This document shows positions 9,677 to 18,569 of a stretch of DNA of 35,089 bases, in pieces. This DNA comes from Ramlibacter sp. Its GTDB lineage: Bacteria; Pseudomonadota; Gammaproteobacteria; Burkholderiales; Burkholderiaceae_C. The notes under the pieces are model-generated. The model worked only from the letters and a program-made list of their open reading frames with translations. It was not told the DNA's origin and did not search any database. The position numbers and the translations under genes were made by a program. Positions within the stretch are counted from its first letter, which is position 1, and every line of letters starts with the position of its first letter. Location: positions 1-35,089 of the forward strand of contig JALHLO010000012.1 of the NCBI GenBank assembly GCA_022844525.1, written 5' to 3'.

Positions 9677-9746
9677 AGAGGTTTTCTCCGTTTCTTTGCC
9701 GCTGGTGTGGCCGGGGTGGCGCCTTTGTGAGGCGTGCGGCCATGTA

Positions 9747-9780
9747 GCAAAAAACCCGCCATGCGGATCCTGGGCGGGTT
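9747..9780 (-). terminator. Intrinsic terminator of rarA
   Basis: Read on the minus strand: AACCCGCC, a 12-base loop, GGCGGGTT and then a T run (the A6 at 9749-9754 on plus). The 8-bp stem followed by T6 is a standard Rho-independent terminator. It lies after rarA and before livH, separating the two same-strand units. Confidence 0.85.
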
Positions 9781-9828
9781 GTGCGGCGGGATTGTAACGG
9801 CGCCGCCTGACGCCAAGAATGCGCGATC

Positions 9829-11124
9829 CTAGGGGTTTGTCCCTTGTCCGGTATTGAGCGCGCGCAACTCCCGCAGCTTCTCGGCGATGCGGATCTCCAG
9901 GCCCCGCTCGACGGGGCGGTAGAAGCGGGGCGCCTTCATGCCTTCGGGGAAATAGGTTTCCCCCGCGGCGAAACCCCCTTCCTCGTCGTGGGCGTAGCGG
10001 TAGTCGCGCCCGTAGTTCAGGTCCTTCATCAGCTTGGTGGGCGCATTGCGCAGGTGCAGCGGCACCGGCCGGGTGCCATCCTTGCGCACCAGCGCGCGCG
10101 CCTCGTTGTAGGCCACGTAGACCGCGTTGGACTTGGGCGCGATCGCCAGGTAGACCAGGCATTCGGCCAGCGCCAGCTCGCCTTCGGGGGTGCCGAGGCG
10201 CTCGTAGACGTCGGCCGCGTCCAGCGCCATGCGCAGGGCGCGCGGGTCGGCCAGGCCGATGTCCTCCACCGCCATGCGGATCATGCGCCGCGCCACGTAG
10301 CGCGGATCGACCCCGCCATCGAGCATGCGGACGAACCAGTACAGGGTGGCGTCCGGGTCGGAGCCGCGCACCGACTTGTGCAGCGCGCTGATGGTGTCGT
10401 AGAACTGCTCGCCGCCCTTGTCGTAGCGGCGCATGCGCTCGCCCAGCACCTTGAGCAGCCATTCGTCCGTGACCTCGGCGCGCTTTTCCCGGGTCGCGGC
10501 GACCGCCAGGGTCTCCAGCGTGTTGAGCAGCCGGCGGGCGTCGCCGTCGGCATAGGCGATCAGGCGGTCGAGCGCCTTGGCCTCGATGGCGGGGACGGCA
10601 TCGATCGCCCGCGCCCGCAGCACGATCTGCTTGAGGTCCTCTTCGGTCAGCGGCTGCAGCACGTAGACCGCGGCCCGCGAGAGCAGCGCGGAGTTGACCT
10701 CGAAGGAAGGATTCTCGGTGGTGGCGCCAATGAAGGTGAAAAGCCCCGATTCGACGTGCGGCAGGAAGGCGTCCTGCTGGCTCTTGTTGAAGCGGTGCAC
10801 CTCGTCGACGAACACGATGGTGCGCCGTCCGTGCGCCTGCGCGATCTGCGCCTGCTCCACGGCCTCGCGGATGTCCTTCACGCCGCCCAGCACCGCGCTG
10901 ATGGTGATGAACTGGGCGTCGAAGGCGTCCGCCATCAGCCGCGCGATGGTGGTCTTGCCGGTGCCGGGCGGCCCCCACAGGATGCAGCTGTGGGGCTGGC
11001 CGGACTCGAAGGCAATGCGCAAGGGCATGCCTTCGCCCAGCAGGTGCTGCTGCCCGATCACCTCGCCCAGCGACTGCGGCCGCAGGCGTTCGGCCAGGGG
11101 GGCGTGGGCGGACTTGCTGCTCAT
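9829..11124 (-). CDS. rarA: Replication-associated recombination protein A (RarA/MgsA AAA+ ATPase)
   Basis: 431 aa. The AAA+ core begins LAERLRPQSLGEVIGQQHLLG; Walker A is WGPPGTGKTT near residue 51, Walker B IVFVDEVHRFNK near 106 and sensor 1 TFIGATTENPSFEVN. The C-terminal half has the RarA tetramerisation region (YDTISALHKSVRGSDPDATLYW, RRMIRMAVEDIGLADP, PLHLRNAPTKLMK). RarA is a homotetrameric ATPase related to clamp-loader subunits that acts at stalled forks and ssDNA gaps. Length matches E. coli (447). It follows lolA and ftsK on the same strand, an order I associate with betaproteobacteria, with a small plus-strand gene in between. Confidence 0.95.
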   Translation of the reverse strand: MSSKSAHAPLAERLRPQSLGEVIGQQHLLGEGMPLRIAFESGQPHSCILWGPPGTGKTTIARLMADAFDAQFITISAVLGGVKDIREAVEQAQIAQAHGRRTIVFVDEVHRFNKSQQDAFLPHVESGLFTFIGATTENPSFEVNSALLSRAAVYVLQPLTEEDLKQIVLRARAIDAVPAIEAKALDRLIAYADGDARRLLNTLETLAVAATREKRAEVTDEWLLKVLGERMRRYDKGGEQFYDTISALHKSVRGSDPDATLYWFVRMLDGGVDPRYVARRMIRMAVEDIGLADPRALRMALDAADVYERLGTPEGELALAECLVYLAIAPKSNAVYVAYNEARALVRKDGTRPVPLHLRNAPTKLMKDLNYGRDYRYAHDEEGGFAAGETYFPEGMKAPRFYRPVERGLEIRIAEKLRELRALNTGQGTNP

Positions 11125-11141
11125 CCCGGGCAGTTTATATT
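11114..11141 (+). promoter_or_regulatory. Promoter of the small membrane-protein gene
   Basis: TTGCTG (11114-11119), a 16-base spacer and TATATT (11136-11141) form a reasonable sigma-70 promoter. The ATG at 11151 is only 9 bases after the -10, so the transcript would be nearly leaderless. The -35 lies inside the 5' end of rarA. Confidence 0.45.
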
Positions 11142-11150
11142 GCGCGGATC

Positions 11151-11522
11151 ATGGAACCGGCCATCTGGTCCTCCCTCTCCGCCCTGCTCGGCGCCGCCGT
11201 CGGGGGCGGCATCAGCTACCTGCTGAACCGCCAGCAGTTCCGCAACCAGCTGCGCATCCTGCAGGAGCAGCACAAGGTGGAGTTCATGGCGGAGGCGACG
11301 GCGCGGCACTTCCTCGGCCACAAGAGCTTCACCGACCGCTCGTTCGACACCCTGCGCAACCACCTGGGTGGTTTCGCGGACGACGAGCTGCGCAAGATCC
11401 TGGTGCGCGCCGGCGCGATCCGGGTCTACCGCGAGGACGGGTCGGAGTGGTGGCGGCTGCTGTCGCGGATGGACGAATACATCGAGCGCAAGCAGCTGGA
11501 CCAGATCGCGCGCGAGATCTAG
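11151..11522 (+). CDS. Small single-span membrane protein of unknown function
   Basis: 123 aa. Residues 5-25 form one hydrophobic helix with small-residue packing (LLGAAVGGGISYLL). A basic, Gln-rich helix follows (NRQQFRNQLRILQEQHKVEFM), which could form a coiled coil, then a cytoplasmic-looking domain of about 80 residues (DRSFDTLRNHLGGFADDELRKILVRAGAIRVYREDGSEWWRLL compressed here to its visible parts: RSFDTLRNHLGGF and WWRLLSR) that could be a small helical or winged-helix unit. I do not recognise a named family. It is divergent from rarA and convergent with lolA; its stop codon sits in one arm of a hairpin shared with lolA. No clear ribosome site is visible, consistent with a near-leaderless start. 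Coding character matches its neighbours. Confidence 0.7.
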   Translation: MEPAIWSSLSALLGAAVGGGISYLLNRQQFRNQLRILQEQHKVEFMAEATARHFLGHKSFTDRSFDTLRNHLGGFADDELRKILVRAGAIRVYREDGSEWWRLLSRMDEYIERKQLDQIAREI

Positions 11523-11544
11523 GAGCCTGCGGGCAGACTCCTAG
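11519..11544. terminator. Shared hairpin between convergent genes, arms containing both stop codons
   Basis: CTAGGAG-C-CTGC-GG-GCAG-A-CTCCTAG folds into an 11-bp stem with one C/A mismatch. The left arm contains the TAG of the plus-strand gene and the right arm contains the TAG of lolA on the minus strand. There is no T run on either side, so any termination would be weak or Rho-assisted; it could protect both 3' ends. Confidence 0.5.
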
Positions 11545-12176
11545 GGCGCCTGCACGACGTCCGCGCCCTTCGGCGGCGTGAAGCGGAACGCATCCGCGTT
11601 CACCGTCGTGTTCACCTGCATCCCGTTGAACGTCAGCAGCGAACGCTGGCCGAAGCTGTCCAGGATTTCGAGCGCCGCGAGCTGGTCGCCCCGGAAGCCC
11701 ACCTTCATGTTCGTGAGCTGCCCTTCCTTCTGCCGCGGCGTCGCCTGCACCCACTGCAGCCCGTTCTGGTCCGGCAGCGCCTGCAGCTCGAAATCGCGCT
11801 TGAGCGTTTCCAGGTCGGGCGCCGACGCGATCAGGGCGGCGGGCGTGGAGCCGAGCACCTTGGCCTGCTTGCGCTGGCTCACCTGGTTCAGGTCCTTGTC
11901 ATGCAGCCACAGCGTCTGGCCGTCGGCCACGATGGTCTGCTCGAAGGGCTTGCGGTATTCGAAGCGGAAGCGGTTCGGCCGCTGGAACTCGAAGGTGCCG
12001 CTGGAATTCTTGGTGCGCGCGGCCTGGCCTTCCCGGGCCGGGCCGGTGATGACCTGCGTGAAGTCCGCGCGGCCGTTCTTCGCGTTGCGGACGAAGTTCT
12101 CCAGGCTCTCCATCGCGCCGGCATGGGCGGCGACGGTGAGGGCGGACAGCGCGAACGCAGCGAACAGTTTTTTCAT
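11541..12176 (-). CDS. lolA: Outer-membrane lipoprotein carrier protein LolA
   Basis: 211 aa from the ATG at 12176, which has GGGAGA about 6 bases upstream and opens a Sec signal peptide (MKKLFAAFALSALTVAAHA-GAM). The mature part fits LolA: LENFVRNAKNGRADFTQVI, GTFEFQRPNRFRFEYRKPFEQTIVADGQTLWLHDKDLNQV (quoted only in part as GTFEFQRPNRFRFEY and DGQTLWLHDKDLNQV) and the late LLTFNGMQVN. LolA carries triacylated lipoproteins across the periplasm from LolCDE to the outer membrane. Length is close to E. coli LolA (203). It lies 74 bases after ftsK on the same strand, the usual order. Few cysteines and the unclosed half-barrel pattern agree with the family. Confidence 0.93.
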   Translation of the reverse strand: MKKLFAAFALSALTVAAHAGAMESLENFVRNAKNGRADFTQVITGPAREGQAARTKNSSGTFEFQRPNRFRFEYRKPFEQTIVADGQTLWLHDKDLNQVSQRKQAKVLGSTPAALIASAPDLETLKRDFELQALPDQNGLQWVQATPRQKEGQLTNMKVGFRGDQLAALEILDSFGQRSLLTFNGMQVNTTVNADAFRFTPPKGADVVQAP

Positions 12177-12184
12177 CGGATTCT

Positions 12185-12207
12185 CCCAACGCGACATTGT
12201 CGTTGGG
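12185..12207 (-). promoter_or_regulatory. Hairpin and possible -10 in the lolA leader
   Basis: On the minus strand CCCAACG-N9-CGTTGGG forms a 7-bp stem whose 3' arm runs into the lolA ribosome site (GGGAGA). The same stretch holds ACGACAATG, a possible -10 (GACAAT) about 20 bases before the ATG. It may be a local promoter, a structure limiting ribosome access, or both. Confidence 0.35.
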
Positions 12208-12250
12208 GTGGCGCAATCGCGCTGAAGTTCGTTACCGAACGTTAGCTTTG

Positions 12251-14584
12251 CTATTCGGGCCGGCCGGGCACCAGGATTTCACGCTGCCCGCGCGCGTTCA
12301 TGGCGCTGACCAGGCCGGCTTTCTCCATGGCCTCCAGCAGGTTGGCCGCCTTGTTGTAGCCGATGGCCAGGTGGCGCTGCACCAGCGAAATGCTCGCCTT
12401 CTGGTTCTTCAGGACCACTTCGACAGCCTTGTCGTACAAAGGGTCGGCCTCTGAGCCTTCACCGCCTCCGGGCCCGCCGAGCAGCCCGTCCTCGCCGTCG
12501 ATGGTGCCGCCTTCCAGCACGCCGTCGATGTAGTTCGGCTCGCCCTGCTGCTTGAGGTAGGCGACCACGCGGTGCACTTCCTCGTCGCTCACGAAGGCAC
12601 CGTGCACCCGCACCGGGAAACCGGTGCCGCTGGCCATGTACAGCATGTCGCCCATGCCCAGCAGCGCCTCGGCGCCCATCTGGTCGAGGATGGTGCGGCT
12701 GTCGATCTTGCTGGACACCTGGAAGGCGATGCGCGTGGGGATGTTCGCCTTGATCAGGCCGGTGATCACGTCCACGCTGGGCCGCTGGGTGGCCAGGACC
12801 AGGTGGATGCCGGCCGCGCGCGCCTTCTGCGCCAGGCGGGCGATCAGCTCCTCGATCTTCTTGCCCACCACCATCATCAGGTCGGCCAGTTCGTCGATCA
12901 CCACCACGATGTAGGGCAGGCGCTCGAGCGGCTCGGGGCTGTCCGGCGTCAGGCTGAAGGGGTTGTAGACGAACTCGCCGCGGGCCTTCGCCTCGTCGAT
13001 CTTGTGGTTGTAGCCGGCCAGGTTGCGCACGCCCAGCTTGGACATGAGCTTGTAGCGGCGCTCCATCTCGGCCACGCACCAGGTCAGGCCGTTGGCCGCC
13101 TGCTTCATGTCGGTGACCACCGGCGCCAGCAGGTGCGGGATCCCTTCGTAGACCGACATCTCCAGCATCTTGGGGTCGATCATCAGCAGGCGCACGTCGC
13201 GCGCTTCGGCCTTGTACAGCAGGCTGAGGATCATCGCGTTGATGCCCACCGACTTGCCCGAGCCGGTGGTGCCGGCCACCAGCACGTGCGGCATCTTCGC
13301 CAGGTCGGCCACCACCGGGTTGCCGACGATGTCCTTGCCCAGGCCGATGGTGAGCTGCGACTTCGCCTCGTTGTAGACGTTGGAGCCGAGGATCTCGGAC
13401 AGCTTGATCGACTGCCGCTTGGCGTTGGGCAGCTCCAGCGCCATGAAGTTCTTGCCGGGGATGGTCTCGATCACGCGGATCGAGACCAGCGACAGCGAGC
13501 GTGCGAGGTCCCGGGCGAGGTTGACGATCTGGGAGCCCTTGACCCCCGTGGCCGGCTCGATTTCGTAGCGCGTGATCACCGGGCCGGGCGAGGCGAGCAC
13601 GACGCGCACCTCCACGCCGAAGTCCTTGAGCTTCTTCTCGATCAGGCGCGAGGTCATCTCCAGCGTCTCGGAGGACACGCTCTCCTGGCGGACACCGGCG
13701 GTGTCCAGCAGGTCCACCTGCGGCAGCTTGCTGTCCGGCATCTCGGAGAACAGCGGCTTCTGCCTTTCCTTGGCGACCCGCTCGCTGCGCGGCACCTCGA
13801 CCACCACCGGTTCGATCAGCACCGGCGTGGGATGGTGCTCCTCGATCTCGACGCGCTCGACCTGCACCGTCTCCTCGCGCTCGCGCGCGGCGCGCTGTCC
13901 CAGCGCGAGGTCCTCGGCCAGCTCGCGCTTCTCGCGCCGCGCCTCGATGAAGCCGTCGATCGCGGCGCCGATGCGCTCGGCCACGTGGCTCCACGAGAAG
14001 CGGAACACCACCGCCGCGCCGATCACCATCAGCGCGATGAACACCAGGCCGGAGCCGGTGAACCCGAGCCACTTCACGCCCAGCGGCCCGAACAGGTAGC
14101 CCAGGGCCCCGCCGGCGTGGTCCGGCAGGCGCGGCTCCAGCCGGTACAGGCGCGACCACTCCAGGGCCGAGCTCGCCACCAGCAGCACCGCCAGGCCGAT
14201 CCAGAAGGCGGTGCGGCCGTGCAGCCAGCGGTTGGCCGTGGGCGCGGGCGCCGGCCCGTCGCCGCGCATCCAGCGCGCCAGCGAGGCCAGCCAGGAGCGC
14301 ACGCCGGCGGCGACGCACCACCACGCGGAATAGCCAAGCAGGAAGAAACTGCCGTCCGCCAGCCAGGCGCCCAGGCGGCCGCCCCAGTTGCGGATGGCAC
14401 CGCCGTCGCCGGAGGTGGAGAAGGCCGGGTCGGCCGGCGAGTGGCTCACCATCGCCAGCAGCCAGAACACGAGGGCGACGGCGCCGAGCACCAGCGCCGT
14501 CTCGTGCGCGAACCGGGCCAGCCCGGTCCGGGGAGCGGAGGCCGCGGGGGCGGCGTCCGTCAGGGTGTTGAGCGAATACGTCAT
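12251..14584 (-). CDS. ftsK: DNA translocase FtsK
   Basis: 777 aa from the ATG at 14584 (a TTG 6 bases upstream is less likely). The N-terminal region has four hydrophobic segments (about residues 28-48, 77-97, 125-143 and 165-195) anchoring it at the septum. A short charged linker (about 200-300) follows. The motor has the alpha/beta domain ([33 protein letters not shown]), Walker [13 protein letters not shown] near 436 and Walker [16 protein letters not shown] near 560. The last 70 residues form the gamma winged helix ([20 protein letters not shown]) that reads KOPS-type sequences and activates XerCD. The linker is far shorter than in E. coli (1329 aa), as is usual in betaproteobacteria. 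Downstream are lolA and rarA. Confidence 0.95.
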   Translation of the reverse strand: MTYSLNTLTDAAPAASAPRTGLARFAHETALVLGAVALVFWLLAMVSHSPADPAFSTSGDGGAIRNWGGRLGAWLADGSFFLLGYSAWWCVAAGVRSWLASLARWMRGDGPAPAPTANRWLHGRTAFWIGLAVLLVASSALEWSRLYRLEPRLPDHAGGALGYLFGPLGVKWLGFTGSGLVFIALMVIGAAVVFRFSWSHVAERIGAAIDGFIEARREKRELAEDLALGQRAAREREETVQVERVEIEEHHPTPVLIEPVVVEVPRSERVAKERQKPLFSEMPDSKLPQVDLLDTAGVRQESVSSETLEMTSRLIEKKLKDFGVEVRVVLASPGPVITRYEIEPATGVKGSQIVNLARDLARSLSLVSIRVIETIPGKNFMALELPNAKRQSIKLSEILGSNVYNEAKSQLTIGLGKDIVGNPVVADLAKMPHVLVAGTTGSGKSVGINAMILSLLYKAEARDVRLLMIDPKMLEMSVYEGIPHLLAPVVTDMKQAANGLTWCVAEMERRYKLMSKLGVRNLAGYNHKIDEAKARGEFVYNPFSLTPDSPEPLERLPYIVVVIDELADLMMVVGKKIEELIARLAQKARAAGIHLVLATQRPSVDVITGLIKANIPTRIAFQVSSKIDSRTILDQMGAEALLGMGDMLYMASGTGFPVRVHGAFVSDEEVHRVVAYLKQQGEPNYIDGVLEGGTIDGEDGLLGGPGGGEGSEADPLYDKAVEVVLKNQKASISLVQRHLAIGYNKAANLLEAMEKAGLVSAMNARGQREILVPGRPE

Positions 14585-14600
14585 GCGCAAGCGCGAGCTT

Positions 14601-14632
14601 AGCGCAGGGGGCGCTCACCTCCCCAGGAGGTG
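14601..14632 (-). terminator. Two tandem hairpins between the crp/fnr-type gene and ftsK
   Basis: CACCTCC-CCA-GGAGGTG (14616-14632) is a perfect 7-bp stem with a 3-base loop, followed at once by AGCGC-AGGGG-GCGCT (14601-14615). Neither has a T run on the minus strand. They may attenuate read-through from the regulator gene into ftsK rather than terminate fully. Confidence 0.4.
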
Positions 14633-14642
14633 TTGTTTGCCG

Positions 14643-16428
<1,786 letters not shown>

Positions 16429-16444
16429 TCGCCCCCTTCCAGTG

Positions 16445-16522
16445 CCACCGCGGAACCGGCTTCGCCGGGCCGCTGGTGGCGCCCCTTGAGGGGGAGGCGG
16501 CGCAGCCGCTTCGGGGGTGGGC
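16445..16522. repeat. GC-rich palindromic intergenic repeat downstream of trxB
   Basis: The first half folds as CCACC-GCGG ... CCGG-CTTCG-CCGG ... CCGC-T-GGTGG (16445-16479). The second half contains CCCCTTGAGGGGG and GGCGGC-GCA-GCCGC, then TTCGGGGGTGGG. This resembles a dispersed intergenic element I associate with Comamonadaceae genomes (from memory, not searched). It directly abuts the rpmB -10 and may also end trxB transcription. Confidence 0.5.
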
Positions 16523-16528
16523 TATAAT
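16523..16528 (+). promoter_or_regulatory. Consensus -10 (TATAAT) of the rpmB-rpmG operon
   Basis: A perfect TATAAT lies 120 bases before the rpmB ATG. The -35 position falls in the GC-rich repeat and shows no consensus hexamer. The transcript would start near 16535 and carry a leader of about 110 bases. Confidence 0.6.
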
Positions 16529-16558
16529 CGCGGGCTTCGCCGGAATTCCGGCCGGTTA

Positions 16559-16638
16559 CCGCCCCCGTCAGGGCGAGGTGAGCCCGATCCCCGGAGCGAA
16601 CGCCAAGCGTTCGCGGCGAGTGACGGGCGGATGAAGGA
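16559..16638 (+). promoter_or_regulatory. Structured mRNA leader of rpmB-rpmG, candidate autoregulatory element
   Basis: Three stems can be read by eye. An outer stem pairs CCGCCC(CC)GTCA (16559-16570) with TGACGGGCGG (16621-16630), 10 bp with a 2-base bulge. Inside it are GGGC-N7-GCCC (16571-16585) directly abutting the outer stem and GCGAACGC-CAA-GCGTTCGC (16596-16614), a perfect 8-bp hairpin. The outer stem ends 3 bases before the AAGGA ribosome site (16634-16638). A palindrome CCGGAATTCCGG (16540-16551) precedes it. Ribosomal-protein leaders that compete with rRNA for their protein have this kind of layout; which protein would bind is unknown. Confidence 0.5.
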
Positions 16639-16647
16639 AAAATCCAG

Positions 16648-16881
16648 ATGGCACGCGTCTGCGACGTGACGGGCAAGGGCCCGATGGTGGGGAACAACGT
16701 GTCCCACGCCAACAACAAGACCAAGCGCCGGTTCCTGCCGAACCTGCAATACCGCCGTTTCTGGGTCGAAAGCGAGAACCGCTGGGTCCGCCTGCGCGTT
16801 TCCAACGCCGCCGTGCGCCTGATCGACAAGAATGGCATCGAAGCCGTGCTCGCAGACATGCGTGCCCGCGGCCAGGCCTAA
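16648..16881 (+). CDS. rpmB: 50S ribosomal protein L28 (bL28)
   Basis: 77 aa. [28 protein letters not shown] is the conserved L28 start (first 20 residues suffice for identification: [20 protein letters not shown]), followed by [13 protein letters not shown] and a C-terminal [18 protein letters not shown]. It is the zinc-independent form, with one cysteine only. It is a structural protein of the large subunit near the E site. AAGGA lies about 9 bases before the ATG. It is followed after 15 bases by rpmG, the usual rpmBG operon. Confidence 0.97.
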   Translation: MARVCDVTGKGPMVGNNVSHANNKTKRRFLPNLQYRRFWVESENRWVRLRVSNAAVRLIDKNGIEAVLADMRARGQA

Positions 16882-16896
16882 TCAAGGAGCACCACC

Positions 16897-17067
16897 ATGG
16901 CTAGCAAAGGCGGACGCGAAAAGATCAAGCTGGAATCCACCGCGGGTACCGGCCACTTCTACACGACCAGCAAGAACAAGAAGACGATGCCCGAGAAGAT
17001 GTCGATCATGAAGTTCGACCCGAAGGCTCGCAAGCACGTCGAGTACAAGGAAACGAAGCTGAAATGA
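16897..17067 (+). CDS. rpmG: 50S ribosomal protein L33 (bL33)
   Basis: 56 aa, too short for the ORF track. It starts [20 protein letters not shown] and contains [15 protein letters not shown] and a C-terminal [17 protein letters not shown], all diagnostic for L33. There are no cysteines, so it is the zinc-free (C-) paralogue type. AAGGAG lies 8 bases before the ATG. It is the last gene of the rpmBG operon and is followed by a strong terminator. L33 sits near the E site of the large subunit. Confidence 0.97.
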   Translation: MASKGGREKIKLESTAGTGHFYTTSKNKKTMPEKMSIMKFDPKARKHVEYKETKLK

Positions 17068-17121
17068 CGCCGGGCGCCCCGGCGCCTCCGTCACTTCCTC
17101 CCCGCGCAGCGGGGATCCAGG

Positions 17122-17147
17122 AAAGCCCCGCACCGCGGGGCTTTTTT
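17122..17147 (+). terminator. Intrinsic terminator of rpmB-rpmG
   Basis: AAGCCCCGC-ACC-GCGGGGC-TTTTTT: a 7-bp GC stem, 3-base loop and T6, 55 bases after the rpmG stop. This is a textbook Rho-independent terminator. Confidence 0.93.
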
Positions 17148-17202
17148 CCATGGCGCTCAAGGCAATGGCCGCAGGCCTTTCCTGCTCAGCGATCCCCCAA
17201 TG

Positions 17203-17228
17203 AAAAAGCCCCGCGATGCGGGGCTTCT
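17203..17228 (-). terminator. Intrinsic terminator of the desaturase gene
   Basis: AAAAAGCCCCGC-GAT-GCGGGGCTT: on the minus strand a 9-bp stem followed by T5. It lies 20 bases after the desaturase stop and uses the same GCCCCGC/GCGGGGC stem as the rpmG terminator 56 bases away, forming a back-to-back convergent pair. Confidence 0.88.
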
Positions 17229-17248
17229 TCGCGGCGCCAGCGGGCGCC

Positions 17249-18463
17249 TCAGGCGTGGGCGGCGCGCAGCTTCAGCGAGAACTGCCGCAGGGCTTCGATC
17301 CCGCTTTCCTCGGCGCGGCGGCACCAGGCCTGCAGGTCGACGGCCAGCTGCTCGCGCGAGTGGTTCGTGTTGAGCCACATCTGGCGCAGTTCCTCGCGCA
17401 TGCTGGCCATCTTGTCCAGCACCGGGTGTTCGGCGCGGACCCGGGCGAGCTGCTGCCGGGCGGCGGCCGGCACGCGGTCCTCGTCGCGGTGCAGCCAGCG
17501 CTTGGCGGCCTTCAGCGTGGCCAGGTCGTGGCCCTTGGCCTTGAGCTGGACGATTTCCGCCTTGCAGGCGCGGCGCATCTCGCGGCCGTAGCCCGCCATC
17601 ACCTCGTAGCGGTTGGCGATCACGGCTTCCAGCGTCTTTTCGTCGGCCACCGGCTTGATCGTTCCCAGGCGCAGCTTGGGCGGCACCTTCTTGACCGTGG
17701 CCAGCCCGATCTTCTGCATCACGCTGATGTAGACCCAGCCGATGTCGAATTCATAGGGCTTGACGGAGAACTTGGCCGACGTCGGGTACGTGTGGTGGTT
17801 GTTGTGCAGCTCTTCGCCGCCGATCATGATGCCCCAGGGGGAGATGTTCGTGCTGGCGTCCGGCGCCTCGAAGTTGCGGTAGCCCCAGTAGTGGCCGATG
17901 CCGTTGATGATGCCGGCGGCGGACACCGGGATCCAGGCCATCTGCACCGCCCACACGGCCGCGCCGGCGGCGCCGAACAGGGCCAGGTCGATGATCAGCA
18001 TGAGGCCCACGCCCTGCCAGCTGTAGCGCGTGTACAGGTTGCGTTCGATCCAGTCGTTGGGCGTGCCATGGCCGAACTTGGCGATGGTTTCCCGGTTCTT
18101 GGCCTCGGCGCGGTACAGCTCCGAACCCTGCCAGAACACGGTGTCGATGCCGCGCGTCTGCGGGCTGTGCGGGTCGTCCGGCGTCTCGCACTTGGCGTGG
18201 TGCTTGCGGTGGATGGCGACCCACTCCTTGGTCACCATGCCGGTGCCCAGCCACAGCCAGAAGCGGAAAAAATGCGACGGGATCGCGTGCAGGTCCATGG
18301 CCCGGTGGGCCTGGGTCCGGTGCAGGAAGATGGTGACCGCGGCGATGGTGATGTGGGTGGTCACCAGCGTGTACAGCACGATCTGCCACCAGGACAGATT
18401 CCAAAGACCGTTGGCGAGCCAGTCGATCGCCGCGTTCAGCACGGCCCAGTCGGGTAGCAACAT
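17249..18463 (-). CDS. Membrane fatty-acid (acyl-CoA Delta9-type) desaturase
   Basis: 404 aa from the ATG at 18463 (MLLPDWAVLN), preferred over the track start because upstream codons have no homology-like character and lie in the promoter zone. Three histidine boxes are present: HRTQAH at about 48-53, HRKHH at about 85-89 and HNNHH near 220, which bind the di-iron centre. Four hydrophobic segments place it in the membrane (around 25-45, 65-80, 150-170 and 172-190). Such enzymes introduce a cis double bond, usually Delta9, into acyl chains and adjust membrane fluidity. The last 150 or so residues are a hydrophilic, Arg/Ala-rich helical extension beyond the catalytic core. The electron donor is not encoded nearby. 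A GTCCTACA motif lies 53 bases upstream of the ATG. Confidence 0.88.
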   Translation of the reverse strand: MLLPDWAVLNAAIDWLANGLWNLSWWQIVLYTLVTTHITIAAVTIFLHRTQAHRAMDLHAIPSHFFRFWLWLGTGMVTKEWVAIHRKHHAKCETPDDPHSPQTRGIDTVFWQGSELYRAEAKNRETIAKFGHGTPNDWIERNLYTRYSWQGVGLMLIIDLALFGAAGAAVWAVQMAWIPVSAAGIINGIGHYWGYRNFEAPDASTNISPWGIMIGGEELHNNHHTYPTSAKFSVKPYEFDIGWVYISVMQKIGLATVKKVPPKLRLGTIKPVADEKTLEAVIANRYEVMAGYGREMRRACKAEIVQLKAKGHDLATLKAAKRWLHRDEDRVPAAARQQLARVRAEHPVLDKMASMREELRQMWLNTNHSREQLAVDLQAWCRRAEESGIEALRQFSLKLRAAHA

Positions 18464-18516
18464 GTAGGGTGGATCTCTTTCGCGTGAGCAGGAGCACGCA
18501 GAACCTCCTGCGCGCA

Positions 18517-18524
18517 TGTAGGAC
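18517..18524 (-). promoter_or_regulatory. GTCCTACA motif upstream of the desaturase gene
   Basis: GTCCTACA followed by TGCGCGC on the minus strand, 53 bases before the desaturase ATG. The same octamer followed by CGCGCCC lies 56 bases before the beta-barrel ATG at 5518. Matching octamer, flank and spacing suggest a shared promoter element; the binding factor is unknown. Confidence 0.4.
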
Positions 18525-18569
18525 GGATTTTAGGCCGTGGGGTTCCCCCCGCGGCTGAATCTTTTGAGT

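Noticed and set aside
12572-14602. 676-aa plus-strand ORF opposite ftsK
   Set aside because: Mirror of FtsK coding sequence with no domain features.
16631-16669. Mini-[15 protein letters not shown] overlapping the rpmB start
   Set aside because: No ribosome site of its own; the ribosome site of rpmB lies within it. Probably chance.
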